Assembly: GCA_030628245.1 (NCBI GenBank)
Contig: DAOVRI010000082.1
Span: 1 to 7,309, forward strand
Source: Dehalococcoidales bacterium
Lineage (GTDB): Bacteria > Chloroflexota > Dehalococcoidia > Dehalococcoidales > RBG-16-60-22
Reading direction: 5' to 3'
DNA: 7,309 bases
Shown: in pieces, positions 1 through 5,296 of the stretch
Layout: every line of letters starts with the position of its first letter
Numbering within the stretch: position 1 is the stretch's first letter
The notes under the pieces: model-generated
Seen by the model: the letters and a program-made list of their open reading frames with translations, nothing else
Databases searched by the model: none
Told to the model about the DNA's origin: nothing
Position numbers and translations under genes: made by a program

Positions 1-543
1 AACCGCATCGACGATTACCCCCATCACTTCTCCGGCGGTATGCGCCAGCGCGTCATGATTGCCATGGCACTCTCCTGCAATCCCAGAATCATTATCGCCG
101 ACGAGCCGACCACCTCCCTGGACGTGACCACCCAGGCCCAGCTCCTGGAGCTGATGAAGGACATGGTCCAGCGCTTCCGCGCCTCACTCATCATCGTCAC
201 GCATAACCTGGGTGTCGTCGCCCGTTACGCCCAGAGAATTTACATCATGTACGCCGGCCGCATCGTCGAGTCGGGCACCACCAAGGATATCTTCGCCAAC
301 CCGCGCCACCCCTACACCATCGGCCTCCTCAAGTGCATCCCCAGGCTCGACGAGGAGGAGGGCACCAAGCTCGTACCCATCGATGGCCTGCCACCCAACC
401 TGATTAACATGCCCCCTACCTGCGCCTTCCTGCCCAGGTGTTCTTATAAACTGGATAAATGCACCCGGGAACCGTGGCCACCGCTGAAAGTTGTCGAGGG
501 CAACCACTACATTAGCTGCTATGCTAATACCAAGGAGAAATAA
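1..543 (+). CDS. oppD: Peptide-type ABC transporter ATP-binding protein, OppD/DppD-like (5' end outside window)
   Basis: This is the ATPase subunit of an oligopeptide/dipeptide/nickel-type ABC importer, acting on the cytoplasmic face of the membrane. The reading frame is open from base 1, so the start codon, Walker A and Q-loop lie to the left; 180 residues are visible. In visible numbering the ABC signature FSGGMRQR is at residues 10-17, Walker B IIIADE at 30-35, the D-loop TSLD at 38-41 and the switch histidine is His68 (in THN, where THD is usual). The family's C-terminal extension follows, with Cys141, Cys147, Cys154 and Cys173 in a C-x5-C-x6-C-x18-C pattern; comparable cysteines hold a [4Fe-4S] cluster in solved Opp/Dpp transporters. 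The stop codon directly touches the next start, so the two ATPases are co-translated partners of a heterodimer. Whether the substrate is peptide, dipeptide or nickel cannot be told from the ATPase; the opp name is by resemblance. Confidence 0.93.
   Translation, partial: NRIDDYPHHFSGGMRQRVMIAMALSCNPRIIIADEPTTSLDVTTQAQLLELMKDMVQRFRASLIIVTHNLGVVARYAQRIYIMYAGRIVESGTTKDIFANPRHPYTIGLLKCIPRLDEEEGTKLVPIDGLPPNLINMPPTCAFLPRCSYKLDKCTREPWPPLKVVEGNHYISCYANTKEK
532..537 (+). promoter_or_regulatory. Ribosome binding site fixing the GTG start of the oppF-like gene
   Basis: AAGGAG lies 6 bases before the GTG at 544, inside the last codons of the upstream gene. It supports the GTG start over the internal ATG at 592, which would remove the first conserved strand of the ABC domain. 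Confidence 0.8.
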
Positions 544-1533
544 GTGAACCAAAAACACAATGGTGATATCTTAGACATCCAGGACCTGAAAATGTACTTC
601 CCGGTTACCCGCGGCCTCCTGCGTAGAAAGGTCGCCGATGTCAAGGCCGTCGATGGCGTTAACTTCAAACTGAAACGAGACGAGACCCTGGGCTTAGTGG
701 GCGAAAGTGGCTGCGGTAAGACAACCGTCGGCCGCTGTATCCTCGGCCTCTATCGACCCACCGAAGGCAAAATCCTCTTCAAGGGAGAGGATATCGCTAC
801 CTTCTCTGAAAAGAAACTGCGGCAAATCCGCAGTAATATGGCCCTCATCTTCCAGGACCCTTACTCATCCCTTGACCCGCGCCAGAGCGCCGGCAGCATC
901 GTCGGCGAACCCCTGAAAATTCACCAGTTGGTCCTGAGTAAGGGCGAATACCGCGATAGAGTGGAGCAACTCTTCCGCATCGTCGGCCTCGACCCTTCCA
1001 TGACCGACCGCTTCCCCCATGAGTTCTCCGGCGGCCAGCGCCAGCGTATCGGCGTGGCGCGCGCCCTGGCCTGCGACCCCGACCTCATTGTCTGCGACGA
1101 GCCCATCTCCGCCCTGGACGTCTCTATTCAGGCCCAGATTATCAACCTGCTGGAAGAACTACAGGACAGGACCCAGGGGCTCAGCTACCTTTTCATCGCT
1201 CACGACCTCTCCGTGGTAAGGCATATCTCCGACCGCGTGGCGGTGATGTACCTGGGACGTGTCGTGGAAATTTGTAAGTCAAGGGTGCTCTACGAAAACC
1301 CCCTGCACCCCTACACCAGGGCCCTGCTCTCCGCCGTGCCGATTGCCGACCCCGTCCTCGAGGAGACGCGCGATCGTATCATCCTGAAGGGTGAAGTCCC
1401 CAGTCCCCTGAACCCGCCACCCGGCTGCTCCTTCCACCCCCGCTGCTTTATGGCTATCCCCGAATGCAGCCAGGCCGTGCCCCCCCTGCGCGATATCGGC
1501 GACGGCCACGAGGTGGCCTGTATCAGAGTATGA
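544..1533 (+). CDS. oppF: Peptide-type ABC transporter ATP-binding protein, OppF/DppF-like
   Basis: This is the second ATPase of the same importer, 329 residues, the normal length for OppF/DppF. Translation starts at a GTG immediately after the upstream TAA. Walker A GESGCGKT is at residues 53-60, the Q-loop glutamine at 104 (FQDPYSSLDPR follows the family pattern), signature FSGGQRQR at 161-168, Walker B LIVCDE at 181-186, D-loop SALD at 189-192 and the switch histidine at 220 (AHDLSVV). The C-terminal family extension carries Cys295, Cys301, Cys308 and Cys326 (C-x5-C-x6-C-x17-C), so this subunit too has a full potential Fe-S ligand set. All catalytic motifs are intact. It ends the transporter operon and converges on the minus-strand hydrolase gene across a spacer of 54 bases, where I see no convincing intrinsic terminator. 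Substrate class is undetermined. Confidence 0.94.
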   Translation: MNQKHNGDILDIQDLKMYFPVTRGLLRRKVADVKAVDGVNFKLKRDETLGLVGESGCGKTTVGRCILGLYRPTEGKILFKGEDIATFSEKKLRQIRSNMALIFQDPYSSLDPRQSAGSIVGEPLKIHQLVLSKGEYRDRVEQLFRIVGLDPSMTDRFPHEFSGGQRQRIGVARALACDPDLIVCDEPISALDVSIQAQIINLLEELQDRTQGLSYLFIAHDLSVVRHISDRVAVMYLGRVVEICKSRVLYENPLHPYTRALLSAVPIADPVLEETRDRIILKGEVPSPLNPPPGCSFHPRCFMAIPECSQAVPPLRDIGDGHEVACIRV

Positions 1534-1587
1534 GGGTGCCCGGGATATCTTGAGAAACTGTTAAATCTTGATTTCCGGCGTATTCCC

Positions 1588-2358
1588 TCAGACTTTAAGT
1601 CGCATACCTTCATGCGCCACGGTAATGGGAATGTCCAGCTTCTCAGCCACTGCGGAAATTTCCTCTCTGGTTTTCGTCTCAAGGCTGGTATCCATGTGGA
1701 TGGCGATTACCTGGGGCAGGTAACCTTTAAGCTCCCGGAAGCTGATTAACTCTTGCTCAAGCAGATTCGGGGTAAGATGGCCTGTCTGCTTGGCAAACTC
1801 CTCGTAATCGTTGGGCAGGGTAACATCAATTAATAATAGCTGCGGAGATATATGCCGCCAGCAGTCTGACAATCCCGGGCCGGTATCACCAGTGTAGAAC
1901 ATAACATTCCCCTGTTTATCGCTCACCTGGTAGCCAACGGCGGTTCCGAAATGATTCACCGGCACCGCCAGGATGTGATAACCATCAATCCTCTGCGGCT
2001 CTAAAGGTTCAATTGTGTTGAAACGAACGGTTGGTTTCGCCTCGGGTATTTTCTGGAATTTAGGGTAAACCCTCCCGTTCAGCAGGTGGGTTTCTATAAT
2101 ATCACACGCCATAGCCGTGGAATATACCTGGATACTAGCACCACATCGGAAAAGATTCAGGGCAATCCCGGGAATATCCCGAATATGGTCGAAGTGCTGA
2201 TGGGTTATTACAATTGCATTAATTTCCTGTTGCTCTTGAACGGAAAGACGGGACGTTAGCCCGCCGGCATCGATAGCCAGAGTGTTATCAATGAGAAAGC
2301 AAACGCAGCTGGAAGTCAGCGATTCGCAATTATGTGCGCCAAGAATACGGATATCCAT
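1588..2358 (-). CDS. Metallo-beta-lactamase-fold hydrolase, possible class II cyclic-nucleotide phosphodiesterase
   Basis: A 256-residue single-domain metallo-hydrolase, probably cytoplasmic (no signal peptide). The dinuclear metal site is readable: His53-x-His55-x-Asp57-His58, then His136 (PVNHFG), Asp158 (YTGDTG), and His194 (GHL) or His221 (AIHMD) completing it. The N-terminal layout, with a conserved Ser/Thr-Ser stretch, FLIDNTLAIDAGG and then THQHFDHI, resembles the class II 3',5'-cyclic-nucleotide phosphodiesterases (yeast PDE1, Vibrio CpdP). That assignment is strengthened by the class III cyclase at the head of the same operon. Start ATG at 2358 has AAGGAG 10 bases upstream (2369-2374) within a purine-rich run. 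It is the last gene of a three-gene minus-strand operon, 76 bases after the HD-GYP gene. Alternatives are another MBL phosphodiesterase (RNase Z-like or phosphonate PhnP-like). The fold is certain; the substrate is inference. Confidence 0.85.
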   Translation of the reverse strand: MDIRILGAHNCESLTSSCVCFLIDNTLAIDAGGLTSRLSVQEQQEINAIVITHQHFDHIRDIPGIALNLFRCGASIQVYSTAMACDIIETHLLNGRVYPKFQKIPEAKPTVRFNTIEPLEPQRIDGYHILAVPVNHFGTAVGYQVSDKQGNVMFYTGDTGPGLSDCWRHISPQLLLIDVTLPNDYEEFAKQTGHLTPNLLEQELISFRELKGYLPQVIAIHMDTSLETKTREEISAVAEKLDIPITVAHEGMRLKV

Positions 2359-2377
2359 TTTTCGCTCTCTCCTTCTA

Positions 2378-2388
2378 ACGGGTCCCGT
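2378..2388. repeat. Short perfect dyad ACGGG-T-CCCGT between two operon genes
   Basis: An 11-base perfect inverted repeat with 5-base arms around a single T, just upstream of the hydrolase gene's ribosome binding site. The one-base loop argues against an RNA hairpin, so it could be a small operator for an internal promoter, or chance. Confidence 0.3.
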
Positions 2389-2434
2389 AATCTTTAACTT
2401 TCCCGGGGTTCATTTACGTTCAATTATTTGATGA

Positions 2435-3571
2435 TTATTTACCGGTATTCAGGCGAAGTCCAGCTGTAAAAGCTTTTACAGCAATAGGGCAGAACTGACC
2501 GCCGGAGCAATTATGTAGCTCCTCGACGGCATGGTCGACGGTCATAGCTGCGCGATACGCACGGTCGGTAGTCATGGTATCAAAAGCATCAGCCACGGCT
2601 ATTAGGCGAGCCCCCAGCGGAATTACCTCACCCTTGAGTCCGTTGGGATAGCCTTCCCCGTTAAACCTTTCGTGGTGACAGAGCACAAGTTCGCTTGCCT
2701 TTTCCAGGAAGGGGATTCCCCTCAGTAAGTTGGCCCCGATAACGGGGTGCTCACGTATTATCTCCCACTCCTCTTCGTTCAGAGAGCCGGGTTTATTCAA
2801 TATAGTGGAGTCAATGGATATCTTACCGATGTCATGGAGAATACCCGCATATTCCAGAGTTTCCATTTCCTCGGAGGAAAACGAAAGGTGAGTACCGGCC
2901 AGTAAAGTATATTCCATCACCCGCTGGGAATGTCCACGGGTGTACGGGTCTTTAGCATCAATGGCCGCCGCCAGTGCCTTGATAGTGTTTTTATAGGCAT
3001 CCAGCACGGTCTGGTGCAGCCTGGTATTTTCAATCGCCATAGCTGCCGTATTCGCCACCGAAATAACAGCTTCCAGGTCCTGCTCTTCGAATTCGCTCCC
3101 ATCCTTTTTATTCAGTACTTCAATTACACCCAGGACCTTGCGATGTACCGCCAGCGGTGCACAGACAAGCGACTTAGTGCTAAAGCCGGTAGCATCATCA
3201 ATCATTTTGTGGAAATTCTCGCTCCGGCTGACGTCATTCACTACCAACGGTTTGCCCGTACGGGCAACCTGCCCGGCAATACCGTACTGAGTACTCAATT
3301 TCACCTGCCGCAGCGCTTTGCCTACCGGGCCTGAGGCGACCTCAAAGTACAACTCCTGGTCGTTATCTCTAAATAGAAGAATGGAGGCTGCCGAGGCGTT
3401 AAGAGTCTGCTGGGTCATTGTTATGACCTGTTCCAGCATCTCCGTCATGCGCGAAAGCGACCCGACTTTCTTACTTACCTCGTAAATCAGTTCCAGCCTT
3501 GCCTTATTTTCCCGTTCCACACGGCCAGACAATACTGCGGTGGGTTGTGATTTTTCCTGGCTAGATACCAT
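2435..3571 (-). CDS. GAF domain plus HD-GYP domain protein, predicted cyclic-di-GMP phosphodiesterase
   Basis: A 378-residue cytoplasmic sensor-effector. A charged N-terminal stretch leads to a GAF domain (about residues 41-183), then a helical linker (about 184-205) and an HD-GYP domain (about 206-375). HD-GYP hallmarks are all present: His214, His246-Asp247 with Lys250 (HDIGK), His275, His299-His300-Glu301, Gly-Tyr-Pro at 307-309, and Asp328 (VADAFD). By family knowledge it should hydrolyse cyclic-di-GMP using a two- or three-iron centre, with activity set by the GAF domain. The GAF domain ends with Asn154-Lys155, Phe161 and Asp165, close to the NKFDE motif of cyclic-nucleotide-binding GAF domains (Leu166 replaces the final Glu). 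Cys361 occupies a spot that is usually Asp in the GGQF-x-P segment. GAGGAG at 3579-3584, 7 bases before ATG 3571, fixes the start. It lies 63 bases after the cyclase gene. Confidence 0.93.
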   Translation of the reverse strand: MVSSQEKSQPTAVLSGRVERENKARLELIYEVSKKVGSLSRMTEMLEQVITMTQQTLNASAASILLFRDNDQELYFEVASGPVGKALRQVKLSTQYGIAGQVARTGKPLVVNDVSRSENFHKMIDDATGFSTKSLVCAPLAVHRKVLGVIEVLNKKDGSEFEEQDLEAVISVANTAAMAIENTRLHQTVLDAYKNTIKALAAAIDAKDPYTRGHSQRVMEYTLLAGTHLSFSSEEMETLEYAGILHDIGKISIDSTILNKPGSLNEEEWEIIREHPVIGANLLRGIPFLEKASELVLCHHERFNGEGYPNGLKGEVIPLGARLIAVADAFDTMTTDRAYRAAMTVDHAVEELHNCSGGQFCPIAVKAFTAGLRLNTGK

Positions 3572-3634
3572 TAATTATCTCCTCGCTTCCTGGTCCAGCC
3601 ATAGATACTAACTTGGCTTCGCTCGAACCTTAGT

Positions 3635-4450
3635 TCACGCTCTTAATGGTTCAAGGCTGCGAAACAGTTCCTTGTTTTTTTCCGGCAACCTTTCAAATTC
3701 TTCCTTAACCACCCATACCAGCTCATTATCGCCCACTCCACGAATAGATACATACTTGGGCGCAAAGAGCCGGAGGTATTCAACAGGCATGTGTTCTCGA
3801 ACCTGAAAACCGCGGTGAGGAAAGCAAAACGATAAAGAGCCTATTCGTGATAACCTGGAAGCATTATTTATGCAATGGCCGACATAATCATTACCGTTAC
3901 CCACACCGAAGACTTTGCCCCGTGCCACGCCGCATCTGAGAACTCTCGGCGGTTTATTCACGGCCATGCTTATCTGGGGGTAGAACCCCTGCCGGTAGGC
4001 ACGACATATTCCATAAAGTGTAGCTGTTATCCTACAAATTTGATCTTCCGTCATCCTGCGAGCATTCCAGAGGAGCAGGAGCCCGTCTCCTAAAAACTTC
4101 ACCATGATGGGAAGTTCCGCCGAAAGCGTACCACGGTTCCCGTAATCCCCATCGGTCAGACTTTCCCTGATACTTTTGAAAAACCACTCCAGAAAATCGT
4201 TGAGAAATCTGGGAATGGCGAGATACGAGTCCACCTGGTTGCAGAAAGTCGTAAAGCCGGTGAGGTCAAACACAGCGGCTATCGCTTCTTTCTCCTGGCA
4301 GGGCGCACCGATATCGCCGAGTTCCAGCATAGTGGGATTAAATCTCTTGATGATTTCATTATCAAGCGTCCTTATCCCGCTTTGTTGCCGGCTAGCGGTC
4401 ATGATTCTCGGCCTGGCGGCTCTTACTCTTCTTACTACAATCCTCTTCAT
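3635..4450 (-). CDS. Class III nucleotidyl cyclase, predicted soluble adenylate cyclase
   Basis: A 271-residue protein with one class III cyclase homology domain (about residues 52-250) after a short arginine-rich, non-membrane N-terminus. Every catalytic position can be read: metal-binding Asp62 (VFDLTGFT) and Asp122 (KFLGDGLL), the purine-selecting pair Lys118 and Asp188 (NDYVG), and the transition-state pair Asn195 and Arg199 (INNASRL). Lys plus Asp is the adenine-type combination, so cAMP is the expected product. Activity needs a homodimer because the residues are shared across the interface. The frame is open to an ATG at 4498, but ATG 4450 is preferred because it has AGAGAGGTG directly upstream and the longer version would run through the candidate promoter. 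It is the first gene of the minus-strand operon with the GAF/HD-GYP and MBL genes. The only N-terminal sensor is about 50 residues of unrecognised sequence, and composition is more A+T-rich than in the flanking plus-strand genes. Confidence 0.9.
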   Translation of the reverse strand: MKRIVVRRVRAARPRIMTASRQQSGIRTLDNEIIKRFNPTMLELGDIGAPCQEKEAIAAVFDLTGFTTFCNQVDSYLAIPRFLNDFLEWFFKSIRESLTDGDYGNRGTLSAELPIMVKFLGDGLLLLWNARRMTEDQICRITATLYGICRAYRQGFYPQISMAVNKPPRVLRCGVARGKVFGVGNGNDYVGHCINNASRLSRIGSLSFCFPHRGFQVREHMPVEYLRLFAPKYVSIRGVGDNELVWVVKEEFERLPEKNKELFRSLEPLRA

Positions 4451-4454
4451 AATG

Positions 4455-4463
4455 CACCTCTCT
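4455..4463 (-). promoter_or_regulatory. Ribosome binding site deciding the cyclase start
   Basis: On the minus strand AGAGAGGTG ends 4 bases before ATG 4450 (the AGAGAGG core is 6 bases away). It favours this start over the in-frame ATG at 4498, which has no such site. Confidence 0.75.
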
Positions 4464-4470
4464 GACGCGT

Positions 4471-4498
4471 TATATAGTAACCCTAAGTTGATAAACAA
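4471..4498 (-). promoter_or_regulatory. Candidate promoter of the cyclase operon
   Basis: On the minus strand TTGTTT (4493-4498) is followed after 16 bases by TATATA (4471-4476). The hexamers are moderate matches. Transcription would begin near 4464, leaving a very short leader that just contains the ribosome binding site. The -35 overlaps the first of a phased series of T(A/G)AACA repeats, a layout typical of activator-dependent promoters. Confidence 0.4.
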
Positions 4499-4573
4499 AA
4501 CATAAACATAGTCGAGAAGTGTCTAAACATTCCGTGAACAATCGTGAACCGAAGCAATAATAAACTGTGAACA
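4492..4573. repeat. Helically phased T(A/G)AACA direct repeats upstream of the cyclase promoter
   Basis: Six same-direction copies begin at 4492, 4503, 4524, 4535, 4545 and 4568: three TAAACA, then TGAACA, TGAACC and TGAACA. Successive spacings are 11, 21, 11, 10 and 23 bases, close to whole turns of the helix. Two of the TGAAC copies extend to a shared CGTGAAC. This looks like an array of regulator half-sites on one DNA face, although the A+T-rich setting raises the chance of coincidence. Confidence 0.5.
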
Positions 4574-4578
4574 TGATA

Positions 4579-4596
4579 TTATCGATCTGCCGATAA
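4579..4596. repeat. Inverted repeat TTATCG-N6-CGATAA
   Basis: Perfect 6-base arms (4579-4584 and 4591-4596) around a 6-base spacer in the divergent control region. It is not followed by a T-run in either direction, so a terminator is unlikely; an 18-bp operator is possible. Confidence 0.4.
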
Positions 4597-4620
4597 AAAG
4601 ACCTCTCATTAACGACTGAC

Positions 4621-4645
4621 ATTTCATCACCGCCGGCGATGAAAT
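4621..4645. repeat. Inverted repeat with 8-base arms around a G+C-rich centre
   Basis: ATTTCATC (4621-4628) and GATGAAAT (4638-4645) are perfect arms, and the centre holds CGCCGGCG, itself palindromic (4631-4638). The neighbouring sequence lacks a T-run on either strand. It lies between the control elements of the two divergent operons and could be an operator or a boundary hairpin. Confidence 0.5.
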
Positions 4646-4653
4646 ACAAGAAA

Positions 4654-4663
4654 TTCGCGAAGG
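4654..4663 (+). promoter_or_regulatory. Upstream copy of the TTCGCGAAGG box
   Basis: This 10-base word recurs exactly at 4737-4746, 83 bases downstream. Its TTCGCGAA core is palindromic. It lies 6 bases before the -35 of the upstream candidate promoter, similar to the position of the second copy relative to the downstream promoter. Confidence 0.5.
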
Positions 4664-4669
4664 TTCTGT

Positions 4670-4698
4670 TTGCTTTTAGTTGGTGGTGGATTTATAAT
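4670..4698 (+). promoter_or_regulatory. Candidate upstream promoter (P2) of the ferredoxin operon
   Basis: TTGCTT (4670-4675), a 17-base spacer and a perfect TATAAT (4693-4698). Transcription would start near 4705 and give a leader of about 124 bases carrying the 4731-4750 palindrome and the 4779-4812 hairpin. Confidence 0.45.
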
Positions 4699-4710
4699 AA
4701 TTTATGACTG

Positions 4711-4728
4711 TTCTTCATATCATAAGAA
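4711..4728. repeat. Inverted repeat TTCTT-N8-AAGAA
   Basis: Perfect 5-base arms at 4711-4715 and 4724-4728, just left of the 20-bp palindrome. It is short and A+T-rich, so it is a weak operator candidate. Confidence 0.25.
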
Positions 4729-4730
4729 GT

Positions 4731-4750
4731 TATCCCTTCGCGAAGGGATA
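4731..4750. promoter_or_regulatory. Perfect 20-bp palindrome abutting the P1 -35: probable operator
   Basis: TATCCCTTCG is followed directly by its own reverse complement, with no spacer and no mismatch. Its last base touches the TTGACA at 4751. No T-run follows on either strand, so it is not an intrinsic terminator. The position directly upstream of a -35 is typical of an activator or a dual regulator bound as a symmetric dimer. It lies downstream of the predicted P2 start, so a bound protein could also block transcription from P2. The regulator is not identifiable from this window. Confidence 0.7.
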
Positions 4751-4779
4751 TTGACAAACCAGGGTAAAAGTGTTAGTAT
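4751..4779 (+). promoter_or_regulatory. Strong candidate promoter (P1) of the ferredoxin operon
   Basis: A perfect TTGACA -35 (4751-4756), a 17-base spacer, and TAGTAT -10 (4774-4779) preceded by TG one base away (4771-4772), forming an extended -10. Transcription would begin near 4786, about 43 bases before the ferredoxin ATG at 4829. Confidence 0.7.
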
Positions 4780-4812
4780 ATGGTAAGCGGTAAACGGTTG
4801 CCGTATACCGTA
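4779..4812 (+). promoter_or_regulatory. Imperfect long dyad over the P1 transcription start
   Basis: Arms 4779-4793 and 4798-4812 around ACGG can pair over 15 positions with one A-A mismatch and three G-T wobbles; the core is CGGTAA with TTGCCG. The word GGTAA also repeats directly at 4763, 4782 and 4789. Because P1 should start inside the left arm, P1 RNA would carry only the inner stem, so the full dyad acts either as a DNA operator or as an RNA hairpin in transcripts from P2. Confidence 0.5.
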
Positions 4813-4828
4813 ACATTAAGAGCGTAAA

Positions 4829-5281
4829 ATGAAAAAAGTCTACATCAAAGAGGATGTCTGTATCGGCTGCGGACTCTGCGAGGTCTATTGCCGACTAAAG
4901 CATTCCCGGTCGAAAGACCTGGTTAAGGCCTACAAAAAAGAAACGCCCCGGCCTTTGTCGAGGCTCCGGGTAGATGAAAGCGGCATCGTATCCCTCTCGG
5001 TGCGCTGCCAGCACTGCGACGATGCTCCCTGTATTGGGGCATGCCTCACCGGCGCTCTATCCCGCGACCCCTCGACTTCTCTGGTAATAGTGGATGAAGA
5101 GCGCTGCATCGGCTGCGGTACATGTACCCTGGTCTGCCCGCTGGGCATACCCAAGCTGGATACGGCACAGAAGAAGATGGTCAAGTGCGACCTCTGCCAG
5201 GATGAGGAAATCCCGGTATGTGTCGCCAACTGCCCGAACGAGGCGCTGTTATACGCGGAAGTTGAGGAAGCTCTGACTTAA
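4829..5281 (+). CDS. Four-cluster [4Fe-4S] ferredoxin subunit (HycB/CooF/DmsB-type)
   Basis: A 150-residue soluble electron carrier with sixteen cysteines in four groups: Cys11, 14, 17, 21; Cys60, 63, 68, 72; Cys93, 96, 99, 103; and Cys120, 123, 131, 135. This is the arrangement of the four-cluster electron-transfer subunits of HycB, CooF and DmsB, so four [4Fe-4S] clusters are expected, with ligands shared crosswise between groups. No signal peptide or membrane segment is visible, so it is cytoplasmic. It is followed after 15 bases by an FAD/NAD(P) oxidoreductase and then a glutamine amidotransferase, suggesting that it wires electrons within a split glutamate synthase rather than serving a hydrogenase or molybdoenzyme. 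The ribosome binding site is weak (AAGAG near 4818-4822). It is the first gene after the divergent control region. Family assignment is firm; the partner assignment is from context. Confidence 0.92.
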   Translation: MKKVYIKEDVCIGCGLCEVYCRLKHSRSKDLVKAYKKETPRPLSRLRVDESGIVSLSVRCQHCDDAPCIGACLTGALSRDPSTSLVIVDEERCIGCGTCTLVCPLGIPKLDTAQKKMVKCDLCQDEEIPVCVANCPNEALLYAEVEEALT

Positions 5282-5296
5282 TCAGGTGGTAGTAGA

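Noticed and set aside
184..558. 124-residue minus-strand frame opposite the oppD-like gene
   Set aside because: It is antisense to the Walker B and C-terminal coding region of an intact ABC ATPase.
1534..1587. Intrinsic terminator between the converging operons
   Set aside because: The spacer has a CCCGGG and a direct repeat ATCTTGA (1547 and 1565) but no stem followed by a T-run on either strand.
2930..3334. 134-residue plus-strand frame inside the GAF/HD-GYP gene
   Set aside because: It is antisense to the GAF domain coding sequence and has no motif support.
4451..4498. N-terminal extension of the cyclase from ATG 4498
   Set aside because: There is no ribosome binding site before 4498, a strong one lies before ATG 4450, and the extension overlaps the candidate promoter.
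4731..4750. Intrinsic terminator or CRISPR-like repeat at the 20-bp palindrome
   Set aside because: No T-run follows on either strand, and there are no regularly spaced copies with unique spacers.
4451..4828. Riboswitch or small RNA gene in the divergent region
   Set aside because: I recognise no known riboswitch core (including glutamine or c-di-GMP types) and no tRNA-like fold; the symmetric motifs fit DNA operators better.
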